From NCBI GenBank assembly GCA_903930515.1, contig CAIYYW010000146.1:1-21852 (forward strand): a stretch of 21,852 nucleotides of DNA. The letters are read 5' to 3'. Below, piece by piece: positions 7,669-14,932 of this stretch. Position numbers and translations under genes: made by a program. How positions within the stretch are numbered: position 1 is the first letter of the stretch; the number at the start of each line of letters is the position of its first letter. The notes under the pieces are model-generated. The model was not told the DNA's origin, ran no database searches, and saw only the letters and a list, made by a program, of their open reading frames with translations. Source of the DNA: an uncultured delta proteobacterium (lineage in GTDB: Bacteria; RBG-13-61-14; DRUE01).

Positions 7669-8855
7669 ACCTTGATCCAATCCCGGATGTTTGCCAGGTA
7701 GCCTTGGGATTGAAGCAGGTATCCGATCAAAATCAAGGCCAGGGTCGCCACCATCAGGATCACGGTCTTGAGCATCCAGTCTGATTCGCCGGACGGGGCC
7801 CATTCCTCTCCGATAATGCCGCGCGAATCGTCCTTGGGAGAGGCCTTGCTTTTGGCGCGGGATTTCTTGGAACGCTCCCGGGTGGCCACCCGGACCGGCT
7901 CGGAATCCAACTGATCCGCTTTTTTGGTCCGGTCCTGTTCGGTCAATCCCCGGACCATCCGCAGGTATTGCGCGATCAACTCGTCTCCCTGGGAGACGGT
8001 CTTCCGTCCCAGCACCCGGTCCAGGGCCTGGATCAATTCTTCCGCGTCATTGAACCTCTTGGCGGGATTTTTCTTCAGGATCCTCTTGACCATCCGCGCC
8101 AGCCTTCTCGGAACCTCGGGGTTATGGGAACGGACGGCTTTTTCCTTCTCGGTGGTGATCTTCAAAATCATCGCCTGTTCGGTCTCGGCCTTGAAGGGCT
8201 TTTCCCCGGTCATGATTTCATAGGCCACGATTCCAAGGGAAAACAGGTCGCTCTTCGCGGTCACGCCCTGGCCCTTGAGTTGTTCCGGGGACATATAGGC
8301 CGGGGTGCCCAGGAACGCCCCGGTCTGGGTCAGCTCGGAATCCATCCGGCGCACGATCCCGAAATCCATTATTTTCACCTCGCCCCGGAAGCTGAGCATA
8401 ATGTTCCCCGGCTTGATGTCGCGGTGGATGAAGCCGCGCTGGTGGGCGAATAGCAACCCCTGGGCCACTCCGCGCAGGATCAGCCCGGCGATCTGCCAGG
8501 GGATTTTGCCCGCGCTTTTGAGGATGTTTTTCAGGTCCATCCCTTCCACGAATTCCATCACGATGTAATGCTCGTTGTCGGCCATCCCCATTTGATAAAC
8601 CTGGACGATATTTTCGTGGGGGAGATTGGCTCCGCTCTGGGCTTCACGCAGGAACCGCTCCATCATCTCCGGGTTCTGGCTCAGGGCCGCTTTCAGCTTC
8701 TTGACCGCCACCATCCGGCTGAGCGAAGTCTGTTCCGCCTTGAAGACCTCGGCCATTCCGCCCACCCCGAGCAGGCCGATGATTTTGTATTCCTGATCCA
8801 GCTTGAGCCGGCCCTTGGAGCCGTGTTTAGGGGGCTGGGTCTTATCCTCGGTCAA
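7659..8855 (-). CDS. membrane-anchored Hanks-type Ser/Thr protein kinase
   Basis: A 398-residue eukaryotic-like kinase. Residues 22-285 carry every catalytic element: glycine loop GVGGMAEV, lysine K52 in VAVKK, E71, HRDIKPGN at 144-151, DFG at 164-166, GTPAYMSPEQ in the activation segment and SDLFSLGIVAYE. A basic, Lys/Arg/Ser-rich linker (about 305-355) leads to one membrane helix (361-381) and only 17 residues beyond it. It therefore lacks the PASTA or other sensor domain of PknB-type kinases and must be controlled by partners or by its linker. The TTG start overlaps the TGA of the PP2C phosphatase gene (TTGA), so the two are translationally coupled and probably form an opposing pair. It is the last gene of the nadK-recN-pmbA run. 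Confidence 0.93.
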   Translation of the reverse strand: MTEDKTQPPKHGSKGRLKLDQEYKIIGLLGVGGMAEVFKAEQTSLSRMVAVKKLKAALSQNPEMMERFLREAQSGANLPHENIVQVYQMGMADNEHYIVMEFVEGMDLKNILKSAGKIPWQIAGLILRGVAQGLLFAHQRGFIHRDIKPGNIMLSFRGEVKIMDFGIVRRMDSELTQTGAFLGTPAYMSPEQLKGQGVTAKSDLFSLGIVAYEIMTGEKPFKAETEQAMILKITTEKEKAVRSHNPEVPRRLARMVKRILKKNPAKRFNDAEELIQALDRVLGRKTVSQGDELIAQYLRMVRGLTEQDRTKKADQLDSEPVRVATRERSKKSRAKSKASPKDDSRGIIGEEWAPSGESDWMLKTVILMVATLALILIGYLLQSQGYLANIRDWIKVYF

Positions 8856-9610
8856 TCCGTAACCTCCGCCATCACCACTGTGATATTGTCGTACCCGCCT
8901 TCTTCATTCGCGCGCAGGATCAGGCCGGCAATCGCCTCCGCCAGGTCTTTCTCCAAAGCGATTTTTAAAATCTCCTCGTCCTTGACCATATTGGTCAGGC
9001 CGTCCGAGCAGAGCAGGTATTTGTCCCCCACCCGGTATTCGGTCTTGACCAAGTCGGCCCGGATTTCCCGCTCGTGTCCGATTGAGCGGGTGATGATGTT
9101 CTTGAGCGGATGGTTCCGCGCTTCCGCCGGACTCAATACCCCCATCTTCACCTGCTCCTGCACCCAGGAATGATCTTCGGTCAGTTGCGAGATTTGGTTC
9201 TCCCGGATCAGGTAGGCGCGGCTGTCCCCGATATGGGCTAAATTGGCGAACTTGCCGTCAAACTGGAGCGCGGTCAGGGTGGTGCCCATTCCGCGCAGGT
9301 GCGGTTCCTTGAGCGAGGTGTCATATAGCTCCTGGTTGGTGCGCTGGATTCCGCGCAAAAGCCGGACCTGGGTAATGGTGCGCTCGCCCAGGCTTTGCAA
9401 GGGCTGGGTGATCTCCTGTGCCTGTTCCAGCTTGATCAGTTCCTCCCGGACCAACTCCAACGCCTTCTGGCTCGCGTATCCTCCCCCCTGGTGGCCGCCC
9501 ATCCCGTCCGCCACCATATAAAGAGATCGCTCTTGATCAATCAGGAAAGCGTCTTCGTCTGCTTCTCGGAGCTTGCCGATGTCGGTAGCTCCCGCGGATT
9601 TAAACTTCAT
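8852..9610 (-). CDS. PP2C-type protein serine/threonine phosphatase
   Basis: A 252-residue metal-dependent phosphatase of the PrpC/Stp type. The manganese or magnesium ligands are in place: EADED at 16-20, VADGMGGH at 33-40, GDSRAY, SDGLTNM and GGYDNITVV near the C-terminus. There is no signal or membrane segment, so it acts in the cytoplasm. It presumably removes phosphates placed by the kinase encoded next to it; this partner assignment follows from the overlapping genes. The ATG has GGAG six bases upstream and begins nine bases after the pmbA stop, so it is transcribed with pmbA. Confidence 0.95.
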   Translation of the reverse strand: MKFKSAGATDIGKLREADEDAFLIDQERSLYMVADGMGGHQGGGYASQKALELVREELIKLEQAQEITQPLQSLGERTITQVRLLRGIQRTNQELYDTSLKEPHLRGMGTTLTALQFDGKFANLAHIGDSRAYLIRENQISQLTEDHSWVQEQVKMGVLSPAEARNHPLKNIITRSIGHEREIRADLVKTEYRVGDKYLLCSDGLTNMVKDEEILKIALEKDLAEAIAGLILRANEEGGYDNITVVMAEVTD

Positions 9611-9619
9611 TTCTATCTC

Positions 9620-10990
9620 CTAATTCCCGCTTATTTCCAGGTCTTCCACCAGCAGGGAGGGCGAAGCGCAGTTGCCGATGAACCTGAGATCGCTCCCCGT
9701 CTCGCGCACCCGGCTGAATAAATCCCGGAGCGTGCCCGAAATCGCCACGCCGCTCACCGGCCCGCGGATTTTTCCTTGCTCGATCCAAAGTCCGGACGCT
9801 CCTACTGAGAACTCCCCGGAGATTTCATCCGCAGTGTGCATCCCCATGGTCTCCTTGATCAACATCCCGGAGCCGATCCCGGCGATCAACTCCTCCTGGC
9901 TCCTGCTCCCCGGCTCCAGATAAAAATTGCCCGGGCCGACCGTGGGCGGAACCGAGGCCTGCTCGCGCCGGGCGTTGGCGGTGGAGGGGGTATTGAATTT
10001 GCGGCCATAGTAGCTGTCAAACAAGAATCCTTCCACCACCCCTTTTTCAACCAGGACCTTTCTCCGGCCGGTTAAACCCTCGCTGTCAAAGGGGAAGCAA
10101 TCCGGGCCTTTCAGCAGCAGGCCGTTGTCAATAATGGTTACGGGTTCGGAAAAGATCTTCTTCCCCTGCTCTCCCCGGAGCCAAGTCTTGTTCTTGACCA
10201 GGTTCTCCCCGCTGAAAGCATAGCTCATCAACTCCAAAAATTCCCCCGCCACCTCCGGGCTGAAAATCACCGGCGCCTTGACGCTCTTGATCTGTTTTCC
10301 GCCCAGCTTGAGAATCGCTTTCTCCCCCGCTTTTTTCCCCACTTGATCAGGAGCGAGCATATCATATCGGAAGCTCCAGTCAAACTCCCAGGAAATCTGA
10401 GCCTCTTTTCCCTGCTCGGCCAGGGCGGAGGTGGACAGGTTGTAAATGGTGGACATCCCCTTCCGGTCCAAGCCGAAGGAATTGCGGATCCGGACCTCGC
10501 TCAAACCCTCGTTATACTGACATTCCCGAACCCGCTTGATCCGCGAATCAACCGCGTAGGCGTTTCTCTCCAAACGCATCGCCATCTGGATTTTTTCCTT
10601 CTCGCTCCTTCCCTCAAAACCAGGATCATAAATCCCCGGCAAGTCCGGGGCCGGCTCCGATCCCTCCGGGAAACCCAGGAACTGGTCCGGATCGGATTCC
10701 TTCATCCGCGAAAAAACTCCTTCCACCAATTCCTTCAATTGCTCCGGCCGAAAATCAGTGGCGTAGCCAAACCCCAGCCGATCCTGGCTGAGCACGCGCA
10801 GGGCCAAGCTCAGGTGGTCCTCCTGCTCGAACGATTCAACCTTCTGATCCCGAGCCTCCACCGCGCTCCCCTGCTCGCGCAAGAGATAAATCTCCCAGGC
10901 CGAAAGCGCGTATCCCTTCAGGCTCCGCGCCAGTTCCGCCATCAATTCCTCCGGCGTGATTTTGAGTTCCTGCTTCTTTTTCGTCAGCAT
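9620..10990 (-). CDS. pmbA: PmbA/TldE-type metalloprotease subunit
   Basis: A 456-residue protein of the TldD/PmbA family, known from the maturation of microcin and lasso-type peptides and the degradation of CcdA antitoxin. The zinc motif HExxxH of TldD subunits is absent, and the C-terminal GMHTADEISGEFSVGASGLWIEQG and SPSLLVEDLEISG are typical of the PmbA/TldE partner. PmbA normally works with TldD, which is not in the window. The ATG is preceded by AAAAGG at a five-base spacing. The first 55 bases of coding sequence plus the 15 bases upstream (10924-11005) are duplicated at 13522-13603. pmbA is separated from recN by the DUF1016/DUF262 insert but keeps its direction and probably once followed recN directly or closely. 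Confidence 0.9.
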   Translation of the reverse strand: MLTKKKQELKITPEELMAELARSLKGYALSAWEIYLLREQGSAVEARDQKVESFEQEDHLSLALRVLSQDRLGFGYATDFRPEQLKELVEGVFSRMKESDPDQFLGFPEGSEPAPDLPGIYDPGFEGRSEKEKIQMAMRLERNAYAVDSRIKRVRECQYNEGLSEVRIRNSFGLDRKGMSTIYNLSTSALAEQGKEAQISWEFDWSFRYDMLAPDQVGKKAGEKAILKLGGKQIKSVKAPVIFSPEVAGEFLELMSYAFSGENLVKNKTWLRGEQGKKIFSEPVTIIDNGLLLKGPDCFPFDSEGLTGRRKVLVEKGVVEGFLFDSYYGRKFNTPSTANARREQASVPPTVGPGNFYLEPGSRSQEELIAGIGSGMLIKETMGMHTADEISGEFSVGASGLWIEQGKIRGPVSGVAISGTLRDLFSRVRETGSDLRFIGNCASPSLLVEDLEISGN

Positions 10991-11050
10991 TTTTGCCTTT
11001 TCCCCTAAACTCAGAGCATAGATCTGCTCTCTGCCTTAGTTTCTGAGCGG

Positions 11051-12634
11051 TCACGTTAGGAATTCATTCAGCCTATTTGCCAATAATTTTAGACGCGCAG
11101 CAATGAAATCATCATACCGATCAACCAACCATAGCCTTTTATCCAACGGTATACACTGATCTTCAAGATCCTTTTTATTGATTCTCAATTTTTTTATGTA
11201 AGAAGCAGGCTCTTCCTTCAAAATTTCAAGATTGGTATCCTTGCTAATTATAGTGTAATTGGCGAAAGTATTTATTTTTTCAGAATAATATCCTTTTTTC
11301 AAAAGCAAAGCCTGAGGGAAAAAGTGATGCACTTGAAGTTCAGCGTTATGCCCAATTACGCTCCCATCCAAGGGATTGCGATTCTGCCAATCTCGGGCAT
11401 GGCAATTACGAAGCATGGAAATATACAGGGACATTGCCGCGCCCGTCTTTCTACGGGTCTCAAAATGATAAGGCTTGATTTTGCCCGTCTCTCTTCTGGT
11501 CAGGTTAATCAATTTTTGGATCGTGGGCTTTTTGCCTAATCCGCGAAGAATTCGATCAAGTTCACTGTAAACCGCGCCACTAAAGACAGCATGAATATTG
11601 GCCGCCAGCAACCAATTACGCGCCTTCCTGCGTTCTGATGCGGTCAATTTCCTGCGGGAAAACAGATAGACTAAAGGGATGATTGAATTGATGGAAGGTA
11701 ATAAAGTATCTGAATCCCATTTAACAGAGCCGGTCAGAAATTCGATTGTGCGGCCAAGGCCAATTTCCGTTTTTTTCCATGATTTTCTTATGGCCTTTTC
11801 CTTGCCGGTCCAGATATCTTTTGGTTTCTTCAATTTCATTTTTCCTGTGTAGTTAGCCGCCAAACATTGGATTAAAAAGGGCGTGCTGAAGCAGAAGCGG
11901 GGCGCAAATCTATGGCAAGCTCTGTTTATGCTATTTGAAACCAATTCTGGAACACTTAAAGCAAGTTCTGCGGCAATCAGATCCATCCCTTTTAGTTTCT
12001 TTCCGGTTGAATTGAATCGTATAAAAAGCTCGGTCGCTTTTCGATAATGGTTATCCTCGTACTCTATAACACCCACTTCATAATCCATAATTGCTTGTAA
12101 TCTGCTGGCGCTGGCCAGGATGTTATTAGAGTCTTTTTCGGAATCGAAATCCGTGCCTTCTTTACGCACCCTTTCAAGTAATTCATAAGGCTGCGCCTCT
12201 CCATTTATGATATCGGCAACCGGAACAAACCAAGGATTATCCGAGGTCCAGGATGATCGCCAAGAAAAACGTCCTTCATCCGGGCCATCATCTTGAGGAT
12301 ACAATGCAAACATTAGAGGATAGTTTTCATCGCCATCCTTAACTAGTTTGATGGCGGTAAGGCGCTGTTGGCCATCAAGAAGATAGCCATAAAAGCTATC
12401 AATATTCTGGCCGACTTTTCTCTTTATCTTTCCTTTAAACATTTTGCGGCCCACCTCACTTTTTGCCTTCCAAACCAGCATGTATCCAATCGGAAGGCCC
12501 CGATATAAAGAATCGAATAGCAGCAGGACATTATTTCGATTCCAAACGAAGTCTCTCTGAATCTCGGGCAAAGCTAATTCACCTGAGTCCATCAGTTCCA
12601 ACATTGTTTTTAAGCTTTTACTATTTGCGCCCAT
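11051..12634 (-). CDS. DUF262 and HNH nuclease protein (GmrSD-like)
   Basis: A 527-residue protein. The N-terminal DUF262 (GmrS-type, ParB/Srx-like NTPase fold) has ALPEIQRDFVW at 21-31, LLDGQQRLTAIK at 85-96 and FIRFNSTGKKL. The C-terminal part has an HNH-type nuclease motif, VHHFFP with H436-H437 followed by NTFANYTIISKDTNLEI, as in DUF1524. Proteins of this type include the modified-DNA-specific restriction enzyme GmrSD and phage-defence proteins; that this one restricts phage DNA is inference. The ATG has a strong GGAAGGAG seven bases upstream. The gene is clearly AT-richer than recN or pmbA (about 40% GC in sampled lines), a sign of transfer. The sequence before its start preserves the last codons of a lost DUF1016 gene, and its own 5' end is duplicated at 13605-13761. 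Confidence 0.85.
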   Translation of the reverse strand: MGANSKSLKTMLELMDSGELALPEIQRDFVWNRNNVLLLFDSLYRGLPIGYMLVWKAKSEVGRKMFKGKIKRKVGQNIDSFYGYLLDGQQRLTAIKLVKDGDENYPLMFALYPQDDGPDEGRFSWRSSWTSDNPWFVPVADIINGEAQPYELLERVRKEGTDFDSEKDSNNILASASRLQAIMDYEVGVIEYEDNHYRKATELFIRFNSTGKKLKGMDLIAAELALSVPELVSNSINRACHRFAPRFCFSTPFLIQCLAANYTGKMKLKKPKDIWTGKEKAIRKSWKKTEIGLGRTIEFLTGSVKWDSDTLLPSINSIIPLVYLFSRRKLTASERRKARNWLLAANIHAVFSGAVYSELDRILRGLGKKPTIQKLINLTRRETGKIKPYHFETRRKTGAAMSLYISMLRNCHARDWQNRNPLDGSVIGHNAELQVHHFFPQALLLKKGYYSEKINTFANYTIISKDTNLEILKEEPASYIKKLRINKKDLEDQCIPLDKRLWLVDRYDDFIAARLKLLANRLNEFLT

Positions 12635-12717
12635 CTTTTACTCCTTCCGGATATTGACAACTATTTTTCATCTTCTTTTTGGAATTTTGTTTTTTCGCTG
12701 GTCCGCAACTCCTTGCT

Positions 12718-12742
12718 ATTTCGCAGATGGCATCTGCGAAAT
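12718..12742. repeat. 25-bp perfect palindrome at a recombination edge
   Basis: Two 12-base arms, ATTTCGCAGATG and CATCTGCGAAAT, flank a single G. The palindrome begins exactly where sequence shared with the second DUF262 5' copy (13641-13761) ends, so it marks the edge of a replaced segment. It is not followed by a T run on either strand that would make it a simple terminator. Confidence 0.7.
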
Positions 12743-12775
12743 TGGCAACTTGCGCCCTCGAATCTTGCATATTTG

Positions 12776-13408
12776 CTATGATGTTACTCCCTTTTCGAGC
12801 TTTTGGGTTTCTGTCAGCCGTTTGACGGTACGCGAACCCTCCTGACGAACTGTCAAGTATTCCTTGACCGTTGCCGTGCGGCCTTGGATCTGGAGCGCCA
12901 GGATATTTCGGCTCCAGCCCTGTTCAACGGTCTTGCGGGCATACCAGAGGCGGTCCTCCGCAGGGCTCAGTTTCTCCAGCAGAGTCAGGTTGTGATACCA
13001 GGTGATTTGTGCAAGCGTCCCTTGCACAATTGCCCGATCGGGCCAGGCCGCGGCAAAGGCGCGCATATATTTAAGATTGCGGGGTGATAATCCCTGCATT
13101 TCGGGAAAAGATACCCAGAGGTCCGATGACAACCGGTCAATAATCCGGGCGCCCCAGCCCTCGCGGTCCTGCCGCTCCAGGATCATCCGCCCAATATCCC
13201 AGTAGAGCAGCACCATGGCCGAGTTCGCCGCCATAACCGTGCGCAGCCGCTCGGTCTGAATCCGGCGCTTGATCTCGCCCAGAACCTGAGCGTAACCGCC
13301 CGGCAAACCCGGACGGGGACCAGCCGCGGGAAATATGGCTTCCTTGCGTTGGCGTCCCCGCGCCAGCCGTTCTTCCCCGCCAGCGCGTCCTTTTGCTTTA
13401 GCCGCCAT
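12776..13408 (-). CDS. truncated DUF1016 (YhcG N-terminal domain) protein
   Basis: A 210-residue product. Residues about 40-180 match the DUF1016 N-terminal helical/winged domain: YAQVLGEIKRRI, VLLYWDIGRMILERQ, LSPRNLKYMRAFAAAWP, ITWYHNLTLLEKL and RLWYARKTVEQGWSRNILALQI. A full DUF1016 protein continues with a PDDEXK nuclease domain of about 150 residues, which is missing. The last residues, TATVKEYLTVRQEGSRTVKRLTE, instead recall RhuM/KilA-type proteins, suggesting an in-frame fusion of two broken genes. The ATG has GGAG eight bases upstream. The GC content is high, unlike the adjacent DUF262 gene, and the protein is far from the DUF1016 copy at 13718-14932, so the two are not recent duplicates. 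Without its nuclease domain it is probably a pseudogene or a binding-only protein. Confidence 0.65.
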   Translation of the reverse strand: MAAKAKGRAGGEERLARGRQRKEAIFPAAGPRPGLPGGYAQVLGEIKRRIQTERLRTVMAANSAMVLLYWDIGRMILERQDREGWGARIIDRLSSDLWVSFPEMQGLSPRNLKYMRAFAAAWPDRAIVQGTLAQITWYHNLTLLEKLSPAEDRLWYARKTVEQGWSRNILALQIQGRTATVKEYLTVRQEGSRTVKRLTETQKLEKGVTS

Positions 13409-13432
13409 ATCCCAACTCCGCCGTCTTTAATC

Positions 13433-13535
13433 GCCAACCGGACTTTTTCATTTCTGGCTATCCTCCAGCATCTCCCGCGCGTACGCCCTAGTCTTGTCCG
13501 TGATCTTGATCCCGCCCAGCATCCGCGCCAGTTCC
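13433..13535 (-). repeat. duplicated 3' end of recN
   Basis: This 103-base segment matches the native recN end at 14951-15053 with two visible differences. It keeps the codons from ELAR-type residues through TDKTRAYAREMLEDSQK, the TGA stop and about 17 bases beyond. It is out of place and fused to a pmbA fragment at the shared 14 bases TCCGCGCCAGTTCC (13522-13535). Confidence 0.9.
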
Positions 13536-13684
13536 GCCATCAATTCTTCCGGCGTGATTTTGAGTTCCTGCTTCTTTTTCGTCAGCATTTTTGCCTTTTC
13601 CCCGCCAGCATGTATCCAATCGGAAGGCCCCGATATAAAGATCAGTTCCAACAATGCTTTTAAGCTTTTGCTATTTGCGCCCAT
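13448..13684 (-). pseudogene. chimeric remnant ORF: DUF262 start, pmbA start, recN end
   Basis: A 78-codon reading frame built from three genes. It starts like the DUF262 gene (MGANSKSLK, with the same GGAAGGAG ribosome site), passes out of frame through a second scrap of DUF262, then enters pmbA's first residues in frame (MLTKKKQELKITPEELMAELAR). It finishes with recN's last residues (GGIKITDKTRAYAREMLEDSQK) and recN's stop. It is a by-product of rearrangement rather than a functional gene, although it keeps a good ribosome site and could be translated. It lies between the two DUF1016 genes. Confidence 0.85.
13522..13603 (-). repeat. duplicated 5' end of pmbA
   Basis: These 82 bases match 10924-11005, the pmbA start and its ribosome site, with one visible difference (CAATTCT against CAATTCC). 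The copy ends at GGGG just before pmbA's ribosome site and then jumps into the DUF262 interior. Both source sites contain a T-rich run ending in TTTTTGCCTT, a possible deletion microhomology. Confidence 0.9.
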
Positions 13685-13761
13685 CTTTTACTCCTTCCGG
13701 ATATTGACAACTATTTTTCATCTTCTTTTAGAGTTTTGTTGGCCGCTGCGCAACTCCTTGC
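13605..13761 (-). repeat. decayed second copy of the DUF262 5' region
   Basis: Two blocks match the intact DUF262 gene: 13605-13640 equals 12475-12510 (codons around GLPIGYMLV), and 13641-13761 equals about 12591-12716 (the first 14-15 codons, ribosome site and upstream DNA). The 80 bases between them in the intact gene and everything after about codon 53 are deleted here. A few base differences show that the copies have had time to diverge. The copy includes the end of the DUF1016 gene at 13718, so that gene once led directly into a DUF262 gene 33 bases away. Confidence 0.88.
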
Positions 13762-14932
13762 TTTTACCTTTTCGGTTTCCGGGTTGAGCCTTCCTTAAGG
13801 GGGGTGGCTCCCATTCTTCCACATCGGTCCATTCCATTAGTTTTTGTTTGAACTCCGCTTTGGAGGGCAGATACAATTTATACTCGGAAGCAAAGACATT
13901 GGCGTTTTTGGGCAGGGTTAGTTCCACCAGCGCCCTATTTTTCATTTTGCAGAGGACGATGCCGATGGTGGGATTCTCTCCGCCGGATCGGATATGACGG
14001 TCGAAGTAATTAACATACATTTGCATTTGGCCCAAATCCTGGTGGGTGAGCTTGCCGATCTTGAGATCAATCAGGATGTAGGACCGGAGCAGACGGTTAT
14101 AGAAGACCAGATCGACAAAGTAGTGCTCTTCTTCAAAGGTGAACCTTTTCTGGCGGGCTTCAAAGAGAAAGCCTTTGCCGAGTTCAAGGAGGAAGTGTTC
14201 AAGTTTGCTGATGATGGCGGTCTCGAGATCGGTTTCGGAATAATTGGTTTGCTCATCCAGTCCGAGGAACTCCAATACATAAGGTTCTTTGAGCAGGTCG
14301 CGAGGCTGGGTAACCAGTTGTCCCTTCCGGGCGAGTTCCCGGATCCCTTTCCGGTCTCGGCTCAAGGCCAGCCGTTCAAAAAGACCGGAGTTAAACTGGC
14401 GTTTGAATTCCCGCAAGGACCATGCCTGACTGGCGGCCTCGATTTCGTAGAAACTGCGCTCTCCCGGATTCTCGATTCCCATCAAAAACACATAATGCGA
14501 CCAGGAGAGGGTGAATTTCCGAAACGGCGCTTCATAAATCTGATTTTTCGCCAACGGCGCCAATTGGTCAGACGGTGTCTGACCGATTCGGGAAGGCGGC
14601 AATTGGCCAGACGGTGTCTGACCGATTCGGTCCTGGTTTATGAAGTAAAATTGGCGCATCAGTTTGAGATTGGTCAGAGAAAAACCTTTGCCGAATTCGA
14701 TCATAAGCTTTTCGGAAAGCGCCTTGAGAATCTGTTTGCCGTATCCCGCCCGGCTGGAGCCTCGTTGTTCGTGTTCCACGATCCGGCGACCGATCTCATA
14801 GTTGGTCACGACTTGAACGGTGTCCACACTGCGGTAGGCCGCTTTTCGCGCGGAAACGATCAACTCCCGGACCTGATGAAACAGGCCGCTGATTTCACTC
14901 ACCGTTGGGTCCTGTCTCCGGCTGTAGGTCAA
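13718..14932 (-). CDS. DUF1016 / PDDEXK nuclease family protein (YhcG-like)
   Basis: A 404-residue complete member. The N-terminal DUF1016 domain covers about residues 10-170 (NYEIGRRIVEHEQRG, SLTNLKLMRQFYF, LSWSHYVFLMGIENPGERSFYEIEAA). The C-terminal PDDEXK nuclease domain covers about 240-365, with E250, D274 in YFVDLVFYN and D289-L-K291 in LIDLKIGK. Family members occur in defence islands and alongside restriction systems; the biochemical role is poorly defined. A 13-residue tandem repeat (RIGQTPSGQLPPS, RIGQTPSDQLAPL) interrupts the N-terminal domain. The start is a TTG without a clear ribosome site; GTG a few codons later (VSEIS) is an alternative. The basic tail (KSKELRSGQQNSKRR) is encoded in DNA shared with the region before the intact DUF262 gene. 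Confidence 0.85.
   Translation of the reverse strand: MTYSRRQDPTVSEISGLFHQVRELIVSARKAAYRSVDTVQVVTNYEIGRRIVEHEQRGSSRAGYGKQILKALSEKLMIEFGKGFSLTNLKLMRQFYFINQDRIGQTPSGQLPPSRIGQTPSDQLAPLAKNQIYEAPFRKFTLSWSHYVFLMGIENPGERSFYEIEAASQAWSLREFKRQFNSGLFERLALSRDRKGIRELARKGQLVTQPRDLLKEPYVLEFLGLDEQTNYSETDLETAIISKLEHFLLELGKGFLFEARQKRFTFEEEHYFVDLVFYNRLLRSYILIDLKIGKLTHQDLGQMQMYVNYFDRHIRSGGENPTIGIVLCKMKNRALVELTLPKNANVFASEYKLYLPSKAEFKQKLMEWTDVEEWEPPPLRKAQPGNRKGKSKELRSGQQNSKRR
14553..14630. repeat. 39-bp tandem repeat with palindromic core inside the DUF1016 gene
   Basis: Two nearly identical 39-base units (14553-14591 and 14592-14630) encode RIGQTPSGQLPPS and RIGQTPSDQLAPL. Each contains GTCAGAC or CCAGAC, GGT and GTCTGACC; in the first unit GGTCAGAC-GGT-GTCTGACC is a perfect eight-base inverted repeat. 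The unit length is a multiple of three, so the frame is kept. Confidence 0.85.

Noticed and set aside
11012-11030. AGAGCA-TAGATC-TGCTCT inverted repeat between the DUF262 stop and pmbA.
   Set aside because: Only six pairs with no T run; too weak to call a terminator or operator.
13433-13765. A CRISPR array or insertion sequence as the explanation for the repeats between the DUF1016 genes.
   Set aside because: Each repeat is a unique piece of a neighbouring gene, there is no repeat-spacer pattern, no terminal inverted repeats and no transposase.
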